Of a stretch of DNA of 10,107 nucleotides, positions 1 through 6,860 are shown in pieces. Origin of the DNA: UBA12026 sp035291405 (lineage in GTDB: Bacteria > Patescibacteriota > Microgenomatia > UBA8517); contig DATDSD010000034.1 in the NCBI GenBank assembly GCA_035291405.1, positions 1 through 10,107 of the forward strand. The letters run 5' to 3'. A program made the translations under genes and the position numbers. Within the stretch, counting starts at the first letter, position 1. The number at the start of each line of letters is the position of its first letter. The notes under the pieces are model-generated. The model was given only the letters and a program-made list of their open reading frames with translations, was not told the origin of the DNA and searched no databases.

Positions 1-294
1 TTGATCAGATCGGGTCTGGAGCTTTATAAAGCAGACTGCAATACATATCCTACAACTCTTGATGTTACGTCCGGCAATGGGTCTTTAGTGGGGAATGGTA
101 CACTTAGTTGTCTTGCAGAAAATACTTATATTACAAAAATACCCGCCGACCCATTGTCTACCAAAGGTTATGTTTACCTAAAGATGACTGATGAATATAT
201 TCTTTGTGCATCACTAGAACAGGGTGGGACAGATATTTGGTGTGGTGCTCCCTGTGGTGGAGATGTTTGTAATTATGTAGTGACTAATCCATGA
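1..294 (+). CDS. Type IV pilin / GspG-like major pseudopilin, C-terminal part (5' cut by window edge)
   Basis: The reading frame is open from the first base, so the true start, leader peptide and hydrophobic helix lie upstream of the window. What remains begins inside the region following the N-terminal helix: an IRSGLELYKADCNTYP stretch matches the pattern of GspG/PilA-type pilins, in which a helix ends in a 'LxLYxADxxxYP' segment. The remaining 97 residues contain KIPADPLSTKGYVYL and DEYILCASLE, typical of the pilin C-terminal beta sheet. Six cysteines in this fragment suggest disulfides outside the cell. Known role of the family: the main subunit of the pilus or pseudopilus fibre. Its stop overlaps the next gene's start (ATGA at 291-294), so it is the first visible gene of a coupled pilin operon. 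Whether it is the major pilin or a minor one cannot be told from the fragment. Confidence 0.85.
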   Translation: MIRSGLELYKADCNTYPTTLDVTSGNGSLVGNGTLSCLAENTYITKIPADPLSTKGYVYLKMTDEYILCASLEQGGTDIWCGAPCGGDVCNYVVTNP

Positions 295-782
295 AGAAAG
301 ATACTGTCCATAAGTATTTAAGTTATAGAAATTGTGCATATACTCTTATCGAACTCCTGGTTGGAATATCAATAATCTCAATTGTTTTTTCTGTAGGTTT
401 TGCAAGTTATAGAGATTTTTCCAGAAGGCAGGCGTTATCGGGAGTTACAAAGGCGCTTATTTCAGATCTTAGACTCATTCAGCAAAAAGCTTTAGCGGGA
501 GAAAAGATTGGATCCTGCACTACTCTTGATGGTTATAAAATTAATATATCCTCTGCCTCTTATAGTCTATATGCTGATTGTGCAAGTGATATTCTTTTAA
601 AAACAGTTGATTTGACTGCAAATGAAGTAGCTCTTACTACCTCTCCCGTCACTAGCTCAATTACCTTTAAAGTATTGGGTCAGGGCACGAATTTAACGTC
701 TGAAGTAATAATTACAATGACCAACTCCAAAATTAATAAACAATCTACAGTTACTGTTGGAAAAGGGGGAGACGTAAAATGA
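291..782 (+). CDS. Minor pseudopilin, GspH/FimT-like
   Basis: This 163-residue protein carries a class III prepilin signal. A 16-residue leader ends in N-C-A and is followed by YTLIELLVGISIISIVFSV, a hydrophobic helix with the conserved Glu at mature position 5 (residue 21). After the helix, residues 35-60 (FSRRQALSGVTKALISDLRLIQQKAL) have the GspH/FimT pattern of a helix ending in 'D L R x x Q x x A'. The rest is a predicted beta-rich head with two cysteines. The expected role is a minor pilin that helps initiate the fibre at its tip, after processing by prepilin peptidase at the inner membrane. An odd point is alanine rather than the near-universal glycine at the -1 cleavage position. The gene overlaps both neighbours by four bases (ATGA). 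There is no clear Shine-Dalgarno before its ATG, so translation probably depends on coupling to the gene before it. Confidence 0.85.
   Translation: MKKDTVHKYLSYRNCAYTLIELLVGISIISIVFSVGFASYRDFSRRQALSGVTKALISDLRLIQQKALAGEKIGSCTTLDGYKINISSASYSLYADCASDILLKTVDLTANEVALTTSPVTSSITFKVLGQGTNLTSEVIITMTNSKINKQSTVTVGKGGDVK
764..771 (+). promoter_or_regulatory. Shine-Dalgarno for the GspI/PilV-like gene
   Basis: AGGGGGAG lies within the end of the preceding gene and is seven bases before the ATG at 779. It supports that start and shows that this cistron can recruit ribosomes itself as well as by the ATGA overlap. Confidence 0.6.
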
Positions 783-1234
783 AAAATATAAAAGGACAAA
801 GTTTATTTGAGGTGATTTTGGCAATTTTTATAATTACTCTCATAGTTGTTGCTGTTGTCATACTTTCCACAAATTCTATTTCAAATTCTTTGGCATCTCG
901 AAATAAAACACTTGCAAGTAAATATACCCAAGAAGCTATAGAGTGGTTAAGAAAACAAAAAGAGAGTGATTATATTGATTTTAAAGAAAAAGCTACTCCA
1001 GGGTTTACCTATTGTTTGATAGCTACTTTAAATTGGAATCGTCCTGCTGTCTGTGGTCCAGGGCAAACCATAGATGCAAACTCTATTTTTAGAAGAGAGG
1101 TAAGTTTTAGTAAAGAAGAAGACGTAATTGATAAATACATTATAATTGCAGACGTTGTCACTTATTGGGATGATTCAAAAGGAAGGCATGAAGCAAGATC
1201 TATTACCTATTTTTCTGACGCAAGAGAACAATGA
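779..1234 (+). CDS. Minor pseudopilin, GspI/PilV-like
   Basis: This 151-residue protein begins with a six-residue leader ending in KG, followed by QSLFEVILAIFIITLIVVAV. It therefore has Gly at -1 and Glu at mature position 5. Residues 30-65 (SNSLASRNKTLASKYTQEAIEWLRKQKE) give the pattern of PilV/GspI: small polar residues, then 'A x x x x x E A I E x L R'. The C-terminal half includes FRREVSF and IIIADVVTYWDDSKGRHEA, which resemble the 'V x V x W x D x x G' strands of this family. The expected role is a tip-complex minor pilin working with the GspH-, GspJ- and GspK-like proteins. It is encoded between them with four-base overlaps at both ends. Assignment to the I/V group rather than another minor pilin rests on position in the operon and on this pattern. 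Confidence 0.83.
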   Translation: MKNIKGQSLFEVILAIFIITLIVVAVVILSTNSISNSLASRNKTLASKYTQEAIEWLRKQKESDYIDFKEKATPGFTYCLIATLNWNRPAVCGPGQTIDANSIFRREVSFSKEEDVIDKYIIIADVVTYWDDSKGRHEARSITYFSDAREQ

Positions 1235-1725
1235 AAACCAAAATAAATAAAGGCTTAAGTCTAATTGAAATTCTTGTTGTCATCACAATCTTTGCAGCTA
1301 TTGGAATACTTGCAACAAGATCAATATTTTTAACTTTAAGGGGGGCTAAAAAAAGTGATTCATTGGTACGTGTCAGAGAAAATGTAAATTTTGCTCTATC
1401 AACAATTGAAAGGCAGATTAGAAATGCAGAATATGTTGATTGTGTTAATTCAACAGCTACAAATTTGGTTTATACATCGTTGGAGGGAATAAATACATCA
1501 TTTACCTGTGTTGATGCGGGAGATTACATTGCTTCCGGAAGTGCATTATTAAGATTAACATCTCCTGATATTTCTGTAACCACCTGTTCATTTAGCTGCA
1601 GTCAAACTAATCTAGATATTCCCCCACTAGTTAAGATTACAATTGTTGCTGAAGACAACACCTCAACTTCTACAGAAAAAGGATCAATAACTACAGAAAC
1701 ACAAATTGTTGGTAGGAACTACTAA
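1231..1725 (+). CDS. Minor pseudopilin, GspJ/PilW-like
   Basis: This 164-residue protein has an eight-residue leader ending in NKG, then LSLIEILVVITIFAAIGILA with Glu at mature position 5. Residues 45-65 (RVRENVNFALSTIERQIRNA) fit the GspJ/PilW signature, in which a helix reads 'x x x x A L x x I E R x I R x A'. The head region has several cysteines (YVDC, FTC, TTCSFSC), pointing to disulfide bonding. The expected role is a minor pilin of the fibre tip. The start is set by the ATGA overlap with the preceding gene. It is the last gene of the left pilin block. Its TAA stop at 1723-1725 overlaps the TAG stop of the convergent toxin gene, leaving no intergenic DNA for a terminator. In GspG-H-I-J-K order the expected next gene is the K/PilX-like one, which is found 6.3 kb away. 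Confidence 0.83.
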   Translation: MKTKINKGLSLIEILVVITIFAAIGILATRSIFLTLRGAKKSDSLVRVRENVNFALSTIERQIRNAEYVDCVNSTATNLVYTSLEGINTSFTCVDAGDYIASGSALLRLTSPDISVTTCSFSCSQTNLDIPPLVKITIVAEDNTSTSTEKGSITTETQIVGRNY

Positions 1726-2374
1726 ACTTTTGTGAGCATTTCCAGTTGATATTTTTTAACCTCGTCTAAAATTTTTTTCTTAGCAACATTCCAAGAAAAT
1801 TTTGAATCTAACATTTTAATAGGTCTTTTATTTTTATCTTCCATAACATCATTGTAATAAGTAAGAGCCCTAAGTATTAAGTATTCATTTGCTCTCTTAT
1901 ATTTTTGTTGTAGAAAACCAAACATCTCCTTTAGACTAAACTTTTGTAATAAGTAATATATATCAATATAATCTCTTATTGCTGGCCTATGACTTACAGT
2001 TAATAGTTTCATGGCGGAAATATCCTCTAAACTGGCTAAATCTATACCTAAATAATTTACAGGCTTTCTGATGAGTGGATATCGTAACCAAAAAAAAGAA
2101 CAATCAACGTGATTGATTATTGAAATTACAATATCTTTTTCAATTGCTGTGATTTTGACGTTTTTATTAAAAACACTATTGACTTGGCCTACAAGATTAG
2201 TAGATTCAAAATGCTTTTGAACAAAAAATCAAAATCTACTGATGTTCTGTGTCCAATTTGTATTGAAAGAGCGGTTCCACCCGCAAGATAAAAACCATCG
2301 TTTGTCAAAAAACTTAACTGCGGTAGTATGCTTTGTTGATATTTGTCTAAAACAGTATTGTAAAAATTGGTCAT
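1722..2374 (-). pseudogene. Nucleotidyltransferase toxin, AbiEii/AbiGii family, broken by a single-base frameshift
   Basis: Two pieces in different frames together make one AbiEii-type protein. The first piece (from the ATG at 2374) has FYLAGGTALSIQIGHRTSVDFDF: the GG-T motif at residues 32-34 and the catalytic D-x-D at 47 and 49. Directly after DFDF the frame runs to a stop near 2189. The -1 frame is open from 2222 to 1722 and reads VQKHFESTNLVGQV, then LASLEDISAMKLL and RDYIDIYYLL, the family's hallmark C-terminal motifs. Restoring one T in the six-T run gives DFDFFVQKHF and an intact protein of about 217 residues, a normal family length. AbiEii proteins are toxins of type IV toxin-antitoxin systems that transfer nucleotides to RNA or tRNA targets. 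The start abuts the stop of the antitoxin-like gene upstream. It is called broken, but a sequencing error or ribosomal frameshift is possible. Confidence 0.88.
2222..2228 (-). other. Frameshift site with a slippery-type heptamer (T TTT TTG)
   Basis: Read on the minus strand in the toxin's starting frame, the codons are GAT TTT TTG. The heptamer T TTT TTG therefore has the X XXY YYZ layout of a -1 slippery site. A one-base backward slip gives TTT GTT CAA and joins the two toxin halves exactly. A lost base in the T run, real or from sequencing, explains the data equally well. No downstream stem or pseudoknot was worked out. Confidence 0.45.
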
Positions 2375-2662
2375 TTAAGCGTTAAAATCGATAATTGCTT
2401 TATTAAATTGACTTGGAGACGGGTCAATTGCAAAAATTTTATGCCAATATTTTAAAACACTTCTAAACCAAGAACCCTTCATTGGTGTGGCAACTGTCTG
2501 TTTGATGTCCATTTTTGTATAGTTATTTGCAAGCCATTTTAAAGCTTTACCATCACCCTTGTTCAAAATCTCAGTGATAATCATCTCTTTATTTTTTTCT
2601 AAGTCAAGTTTGTCCAAATCATATGAAGCTAAGTAAGGAGCTAAGAACTTTGGTAAACTCAT
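2375..2662 (-). CDS. DUF6922-like antitoxin partner of the AbiEii toxin
   Basis: This 95-residue protein reads DLDKLDLEKNKEMIITEILNKGDGKALKWL, followed by a charged helix and RSVLKYWHKIF. This is the layout recalled for the small DUF6922 family: 'D x x x L D x x x x x x x I I x x I L x x G' and then an 'x x x x x x W' end. Members commonly precede AbiEii-type nucleotidyltransferase genes in bacteria of this kind. Here its TAA stop (2375-2377) is directly adjacent to the toxin's ATG with no spacing, the usual toxin-antitoxin coupling. The role as antitoxin, and perhaps as a repressor of its own operon, is inferred from position. No DNA-binding motif is obvious by eye. The gene itself looks intact although the toxin is broken. 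Confidence 0.65.
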   Translation of the reverse strand: MSLPKFLAPYLASYDLDKLDLEKNKEMIITEILNKGDGKALKWLANNYTKMDIKQTVATPMKGSWFRSVLKYWHKIFAIDPSPSQFNKAIIDFNA

Positions 2663-2676
2663 ATTATAATATTATA
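2663..2676 (-). promoter_or_regulatory. Promoter -10 boxes before the DUF6922-like antitoxin gene
   Basis: On the minus strand two TATAAT hexamers (2676-2671 and 2668-2663) lie just before the ATG at 2662. Using the upstream one, transcription would start about two bases before the ATG, giving a nearly leaderless mRNA. No good TTGACA box is present 17 bases upstream. The promoter sits only a few bases after the stop of the upstream surface-protein gene, so the toxin-antitoxin pair can be expressed separately. Confidence 0.45.
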
Positions 2677-2682
2677 CTACAA

Positions 2683-4731
2683 CTACGGTGCTACTTCAGC
2701 CCATTTGGTGCGTTTAAACATAAGAACTTTGGGGAAAAGTAAGACTTGATCAGGAGCAAATTCAAAAATTTCAGCAGCAGTTGCATCATCTGCCAAATTT
2801 CTTCGAAGGTTAAATCCTCCTAGAGCAGCGATTGATCCTCTTACCCATAATTTTGATGCTCCTTCGCCTGTTGAGAAATCCCCATCAGTTAGATATATGC
2901 CTTCAAGTGATGGATTTGCAGCTCTTGTAATTCCCCCATCTACATTAATGTTTCCTCCCACAAATGCGCCAAAAAAACCTACCCCATCAGTTACAAATAT
3001 TTCATTTTTAATATTAAGATCTCCTGACACAAATAAAATTACTTTTCTATTCCCAAAATTTATATAAGTAAGTACTGGAGTATCTAATGTTCCCTCTACT
3101 TTGTACCATTCATAACCGTAGTGTATTGGAGTTCCGTTGCCATTGGATAAATTACCAATATCACCAAAATCTACATCTTCGGGAATTAATCCTTCAAAAT
3201 AGGAATAATCAAAACTTTTTGGTTGAAAAGTCTGAGTATTTGCATTCCAACCAAGGGAAGAAATACCACCAGGTTGAGTAGTTAAGGAAGTACCATAAAC
3301 AGGAACTCCAGGATATCCCCCGTCCCCATTATCTATCAGCTTTGAAGCTGATTCAACTTTTGAAACTATATTTTCATTTGTTGTAATATCTCCATCGATT
3401 ACTTTCCACCATGGAGCATCAAGAGTAACTACGGGAACATCATTTACTTTTAAAGTGGAGGTTTTATTACAAACGTCAACTCTACCTCCAATATTTGCAC
3501 TTGCTTTAATTGTTACTTCATATGGATTTGGTGGGGGGTTAATGTTAGAAACTATATTTGCGGTTGTGGTGTAATAACCATTAAGATCTGGGGTAGTATC
3601 ATAAGTTGGTGAGACATTAGCCGCTACAGGAGTACCAACAGCAGCAATTGTAGAAAAATTAACACGATTGATAGTAGTTCCTGGAGGATCTACGGTAACA
3701 GAAGCTCTATAAGCGACAGATGCTCCTCCCTCATTTCTTGTTACAACAGTAGAAGGTAAAAGATTTATGCTACAAGTTGGTTGGGTAATAGTTACACTTG
3801 TATAATTTGATGCACAATCAAGAACATTATTAAGATAGACATTTGATTTTAAGACAGTTGAACCCTGTGCTACCGCTGGGCTAACACTTGTTTGATATGG
3901 ATAGGTGTTAGTTATACTAAGCGGATTAAAAGCAACAATTCCTGCGGGGTTTTGCACAAATCCTACACGAACATTTGTAGGGCTTGTTCCCCAAACATAT
4001 TTTGAAACAACTTCTGATGCTAAAGTTTCTGCTGGGTCACCAGATTTAAAATCCATTGTTGTTGGAGTCATAACACAAGAAGAAATTCTTGTTTTGTCCT
4101 CACCTGCCCCATAACACCCTGGGGGACCGAGGCCAGCTATACTAAAATAATAAACAGTTCCCTTGGTGAAGCCATCAACAACTAAAGGTGAAGATACATT
4201 AGTACCGTTTCCACCCAGTCCGGTGAAAATAATACATCCATCTAAAGCACCAAAAGCTGGATTACAGTATGCTGTTGCACTAACCCAGTTTGAACTAGCT
4301 CCTATACTAACTGTATTTGCCCCGCCGCTAGTAAAAGAAATAGTAGCCTTCATTTTACCCCCTGTACCAGTGGACCAATGAATAGCAATAAATTGTGGTG
4401 CCGTCCAATCAGAATTACTACAAGTACTTCCCCCACCACCGCCAGAACCACAGGGAATCGTGACATTACTCTCTTCTTTTATACACGAATTACCCTCCAA
4501 ATAGCAGCCAACCCATGCATATGTTGTTACACAGCCTTTACCGTCATTATTATCAACGCAAGCAAATTCATCCGTTCTTGTCAATGGCTGACAAGTATCG
4601 GAACAATCATAAGTATATGACTGCTGTATATCTGCACACTGAACGGCAAAAGAAGTTTTTGGCGATATCAATAACTCCATGAATAAAGTTAAAATTAAAA
4701 TGATGAAATATTTATATTTTGGCACACTCAT
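2683..4731 (-). CDS. Secreted Cys-rich, Ig/FN3-like surface protein with Patescibacteria-type pilus-associated C-terminus
   Basis: Starting at the ATG at 4731 (MSVPKYKYF) gives 682 residues with a clear signal peptide: a KYK charge, a hydrophobic IILILTLF core and probable cleavage after SFA (residue 29). A TTG start at 4755 would add eight residues before the signal, with an AAAAGG too close to be used, so ATG is preferred. Residues 30-105 are cysteine rich (about nine Cys) and end in a GSGGGGGS linker. Residues 105-430 are Thr/Ser/Gly/Pro-rich beta sequence resembling FN3/Ig folds. From about 439 a PWWKVIDGDI segment opens a C-terminal module with repeated short beta elements (VILFVSGDLNI, FVGGNINVDGG, LEGIYLTDGDF, VRGSIAALGGFNLRR) and ends in KWAEVAP. 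Similar C-termini are recalled from large proteins in Patescibacteria pilus loci. An adhesin or pilus-tip role is an inference. It lies 51 bases after the membrane-protein gene, probably in one operon. Confidence 0.72.
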   Translation of the reverse strand: MSVPKYKYFIILILTLFMELLISPKTSFAVQCADIQQSYTYDCSDTCQPLTRTDEFACVDNNDGKGCVTTYAWVGCYLEGNSCIKEESNVTIPCGSGGGGGSTCSNSDWTAPQFIAIHWSTGTGGKMKATISFTSGGANTVSIGASSNWVSATAYCNPAFGALDGCIIFTGLGGNGTNVSSPLVVDGFTKGTVYYFSIAGLGPPGCYGAGEDKTRISSCVMTPTTMDFKSGDPAETLASEVVSKYVWGTSPTNVRVGFVQNPAGIVAFNPLSITNTYPYQTSVSPAVAQGSTVLKSNVYLNNVLDCASNYTSVTITQPTCSINLLPSTVVTRNEGGASVAYRASVTVDPPGTTINRVNFSTIAAVGTPVAANVSPTYDTTPDLNGYYTTTANIVSNINPPPNPYEVTIKASANIGGRVDVCNKTSTLKVNDVPVVTLDAPWWKVIDGDITTNENIVSKVESASKLIDNGDGGYPGVPVYGTSLTTQPGGISSLGWNANTQTFQPKSFDYSYFEGLIPEDVDFGDIGNLSNGNGTPIHYGYEWYKVEGTLDTPVLTYINFGNRKVILFVSGDLNIKNEIFVTDGVGFFGAFVGGNINVDGGITRAANPSLEGIYLTDGDFSTGEGASKLWVRGSIAALGGFNLRRNLADDATAAEIFEFAPDQVLLFPKVLMFKRTKWAEVAP

Positions 4732-4782
4732 TAATAAAATATTACCACGTTGCAAGACCTTTTAGAAGTAAGAAAGCGAACT

Positions 4783-6768
4783 TTATTTACTTGGTGGATA
4801 GGCAAAGTCAAGTACCTCTTGGTTGGCTTTGACACTAATACCAAGATAACCCTTCGAAATTAGTTGATCAAGCCAATATATCAGGTCAGTTATACCGACC
4901 TCATCTGATCGATAATTCATACCCTCCCCCACAACAACATAATACTTCGGCGGTTCAAGTATTGGGCATATAATCCGACCACTAACATCTGTTGTGTAGG
5001 GAATATTATCAATAAAAATCATGACAGAATCATATTTAGTAGGATTAAATTCACCAAACTGAGCATGTACAGTAGAATTTTTATCCTTTTCCCATTGTCT
5101 AAATGCAGAATTTAATGCATATACGACAGCGTCAGTTATATCGTTGTGGGCGATATTTGGGTCTGGTATTACAATAATCGCTCCTTCTCCTGCTCTTTTA
5201 GCTGCCTCGTCAGGGTTTGCAAATATAGTTATTTCCCCCGATGGGTTTAAAATCATAATCTCAGTACCAGACGGTAAAATCATTATTTCTGTTGGGTTTT
5301 GCATGATGATATAGTCTTTTCCATCAAACAAACTTTCCGTTTTATATTCTTTACCGTCGAAGTGTCCAATAATAACCCCACCGGTAAACACTTTTTCCCA
5401 ATCCTCCAAAGTCATTTTGACTTCTGGTGTTGAGGTTGCTTCAGGGATTGATGGTGGAACTTCAAATTTAATAGGTTTTGCAAAGTCTACTTTACCAGTA
5501 GAGGAAATTGATATTTTAAAATCAAATACTTTACTATCTGGAGATGTATAGTGTGCTGTTAGATAATTCTTTTCGTTTGATAGATTATTTAAATCAATCA
5601 AAAAGACATTTTCTGATCCAATCACTCCCAAATTTGGAGCAACTGGTGTGACTTCTGTCGTGGGGCGAAGCCATGTTACAAATGATCCATCAGGTGCATA
5701 ACCACCATAAATTGGTTGCCAAACTCCATCCTTGCCTTTAATTCTACCTACGTTTACACCGTCAGTATCTGTAAAAAATAGAATTTGTTCCGCACCAAAA
5801 TCAAAACTTGCCACATCTTCAGGTCTAACCCCTTCACATTTATCTTTACAAGACGACAAAAAATTTTGCACATCTGCTGGTTTCATCGATGTGGCCGCAG
5901 GAAGTTCAGGGGTAGAAGTGGATGTTTCGGCTGTTGATGTAGCCGTCTGGGTTGATGATACTTCAATTGGTAGTGGACGGGCAACAACGCCGCACATAAA
6001 AGTAATTCCAACACTTCCGCCACCCGCTATGGCTAGATTTCTAGTAGCCCTTTGTTTTAATTTTTTGTATGCTTCTTCAACATCTTTTCCAACGGTTGCA
6101 GATATAACAGCACTTTTTGCACCCTTATGCACTGTTAGTTTAAAATCTTTCCTCATCTTTTGGGATAGTTCGATTTTTTCTCGTGTTTCATCGTTAACAG
6201 ATTTTGGTATTCGTCCTTGTGAGAGCGTTTCGAGGTTCCTCATACCTTGCCGTACAGCTTTCAAATTTGAATCTAGTAATACTGCAACAGCTTGTTTATC
6301 AATCGCCCCATCATCTGTTGGTAGTACTCTAGATTTGGAGTGTTCCATTAATCTATCAAGGGTGTCCAATCTATGAGATTCAAGAATAGACTGCACTGTT
6401 TGTTTTGCTTGTACAGCAAACATTCTTTTAACCTCACCGGTCAAATTAGGTGGCGGAGCAATATTAAAATTTTGATGAGCCATACCCAATCTAACTTGAT
6501 TATCAGTTCCGTCGAAATGAAGATTATTTGGAAGTTCTGGATAAAAAACAATTCCGTCACGTACAGTACTTAACATATTTTTTAAACCAGCTTCTATAGA
6601 AATTGATGGGAAAAATATTTCTGAAGTTTGAGCTGAAACACGAGCAGCTTCAGCAACTCTCGTCTCAGCTTGGATACCAAGTTGCTCGCGAGTTGTACTT
6701 ATTTTTTCAACCCAGCTGGGATCTGTAATGTCGTTTGTACGATGACCAACTCTAAATTCTACTGGCAT
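4783..6768 (-). CDS. Single-pass membrane protein of unknown family with large extracellular domain
   Basis: I do not recognise the family. The start chosen is the ATG at 6768 (MPVEFRVGH), because AGGAA lies six bases before it and a TATAAT box lies immediately before the upstream in-frame ATG at 6786. The product has 661 residues. Residues 1-240 are mostly helical and charged, without a known motif. KKLKQRATRN then precedes a hydrophobic segment at about 245-266 (LAIAGGGSVGITFMCGVVA), so the N-terminus should face the cytoplasm. A Ser/Thr/Pro-rich linker (about 270-296) follows, with a second smaller one near 440-450. The outer part is predicted mixed alpha/beta, including the short repeat TEIMILPSGTEIMILNPSGE at about 493-512. 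The downstream neighbour is a secreted surface protein on the same strand, so this protein may anchor, assemble or sense that partner. This is inferred only from position and topology. Confidence 0.7.
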   Translation of the reverse strand: MPVEFRVGHRTNDITDPSWVEKISTTREQLGIQAETRVAEAARVSAQTSEIFFPSISIEAGLKNMLSTVRDGIVFYPELPNNLHFDGTDNQVRLGMAHQNFNIAPPPNLTGEVKRMFAVQAKQTVQSILESHRLDTLDRLMEHSKSRVLPTDDGAIDKQAVAVLLDSNLKAVRQGMRNLETLSQGRIPKSVNDETREKIELSQKMRKDFKLTVHKGAKSAVISATVGKDVEEAYKKLKQRATRNLAIAGGGSVGITFMCGVVARPLPIEVSSTQTATSTAETSTSTPELPAATSMKPADVQNFLSSCKDKCEGVRPEDVASFDFGAEQILFFTDTDGVNVGRIKGKDGVWQPIYGGYAPDGSFVTWLRPTTEVTPVAPNLGVIGSENVFLIDLNNLSNEKNYLTAHYTSPDSKVFDFKISISSTGKVDFAKPIKFEVPPSIPEATSTPEVKMTLEDWEKVFTGGVIIGHFDGKEYKTESLFDGKDYIIMQNPTEIMILPSGTEIMILNPSGEITIFANPDEAAKRAGEGAIIVIPDPNIAHNDITDAVVYALNSAFRQWEKDKNSTVHAQFGEFNPTKYDSVMIFIDNIPYTTDVSGRIICPILEPPKYYVVVGEGMNYRSDEVGITDLIYWLDQLISKGYLGISVKANQEVLDFAYPPSK

Positions 6769-6774
6769 AGTTTG

Positions 6775-6779
6775 TTCCT
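6775..6779 (-). promoter_or_regulatory. Ribosome binding site that decides the start of the membrane-protein gene
   Basis: AGGAA on the minus strand is followed by six bases and then the ATG at 6768. The in-frame ATG at 6786 lies before this site and within a few bases of the predicted transcription start, so it cannot be used with this promoter. Confidence 0.6.
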
Positions 6780-6788
6780 GTATCATAT

Positions 6789-6797
6789 ATTATAACA
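6789..6797 (-). promoter_or_regulatory. Extended -10 promoter (TGTTATAAT) of the membrane/surface-protein operon
   Basis: The minus strand reads TGTTATAAT, a consensus -10 with the TGn extension. Transcription should begin about seven bases downstream, near 6782, giving a leader of about 14 bases that contains AGGAA and ends at the ATG at 6768. No -35 resembling TTGACA sits at the usual distance, which fits an extended -10 promoter. It would drive the 661-aa membrane protein and the secreted protein after it. Confidence 0.55.
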
Positions 6798-6860
6798 GTC
6801 CAGCTTATCAACCCCCACTGAACCAAGTCTCTAATATATCCTATAATAACTTAACCATCT

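Noticed and set aside
1722..2012. A separate 96-codon minus-strand gene
   Set aside because: Its frame is open well upstream to 2222 and carries the C-terminal motifs of the AbiEii toxin, so it is the second half of the frameshifted toxin.
3087..4620. Four plus-strand open frames (64-80 codons) opposite the surface-protein gene
   Set aside because: All are antisense to the long secreted-protein gene and have no motifs, promoters or ribosome sites.
5732..6376. Plus-strand open frame of 214 codons opposite the membrane-protein gene
   Set aside because: It is antisense to a well-supported gene with its own promoter and ribosome site, and its protein has no recognisable motif or plausible domain pattern.
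6373..6573. Plus-strand 66-codon frame near the 5' end of the membrane-protein gene
   Set aside because: Antisense shadow without supporting signals.
6787..6860. Terminator or small RNA between fic and the membrane-protein gene
   Set aside because: No stem-loop with a T run was found; the 74 bases are explained by the promoter and short spacer.
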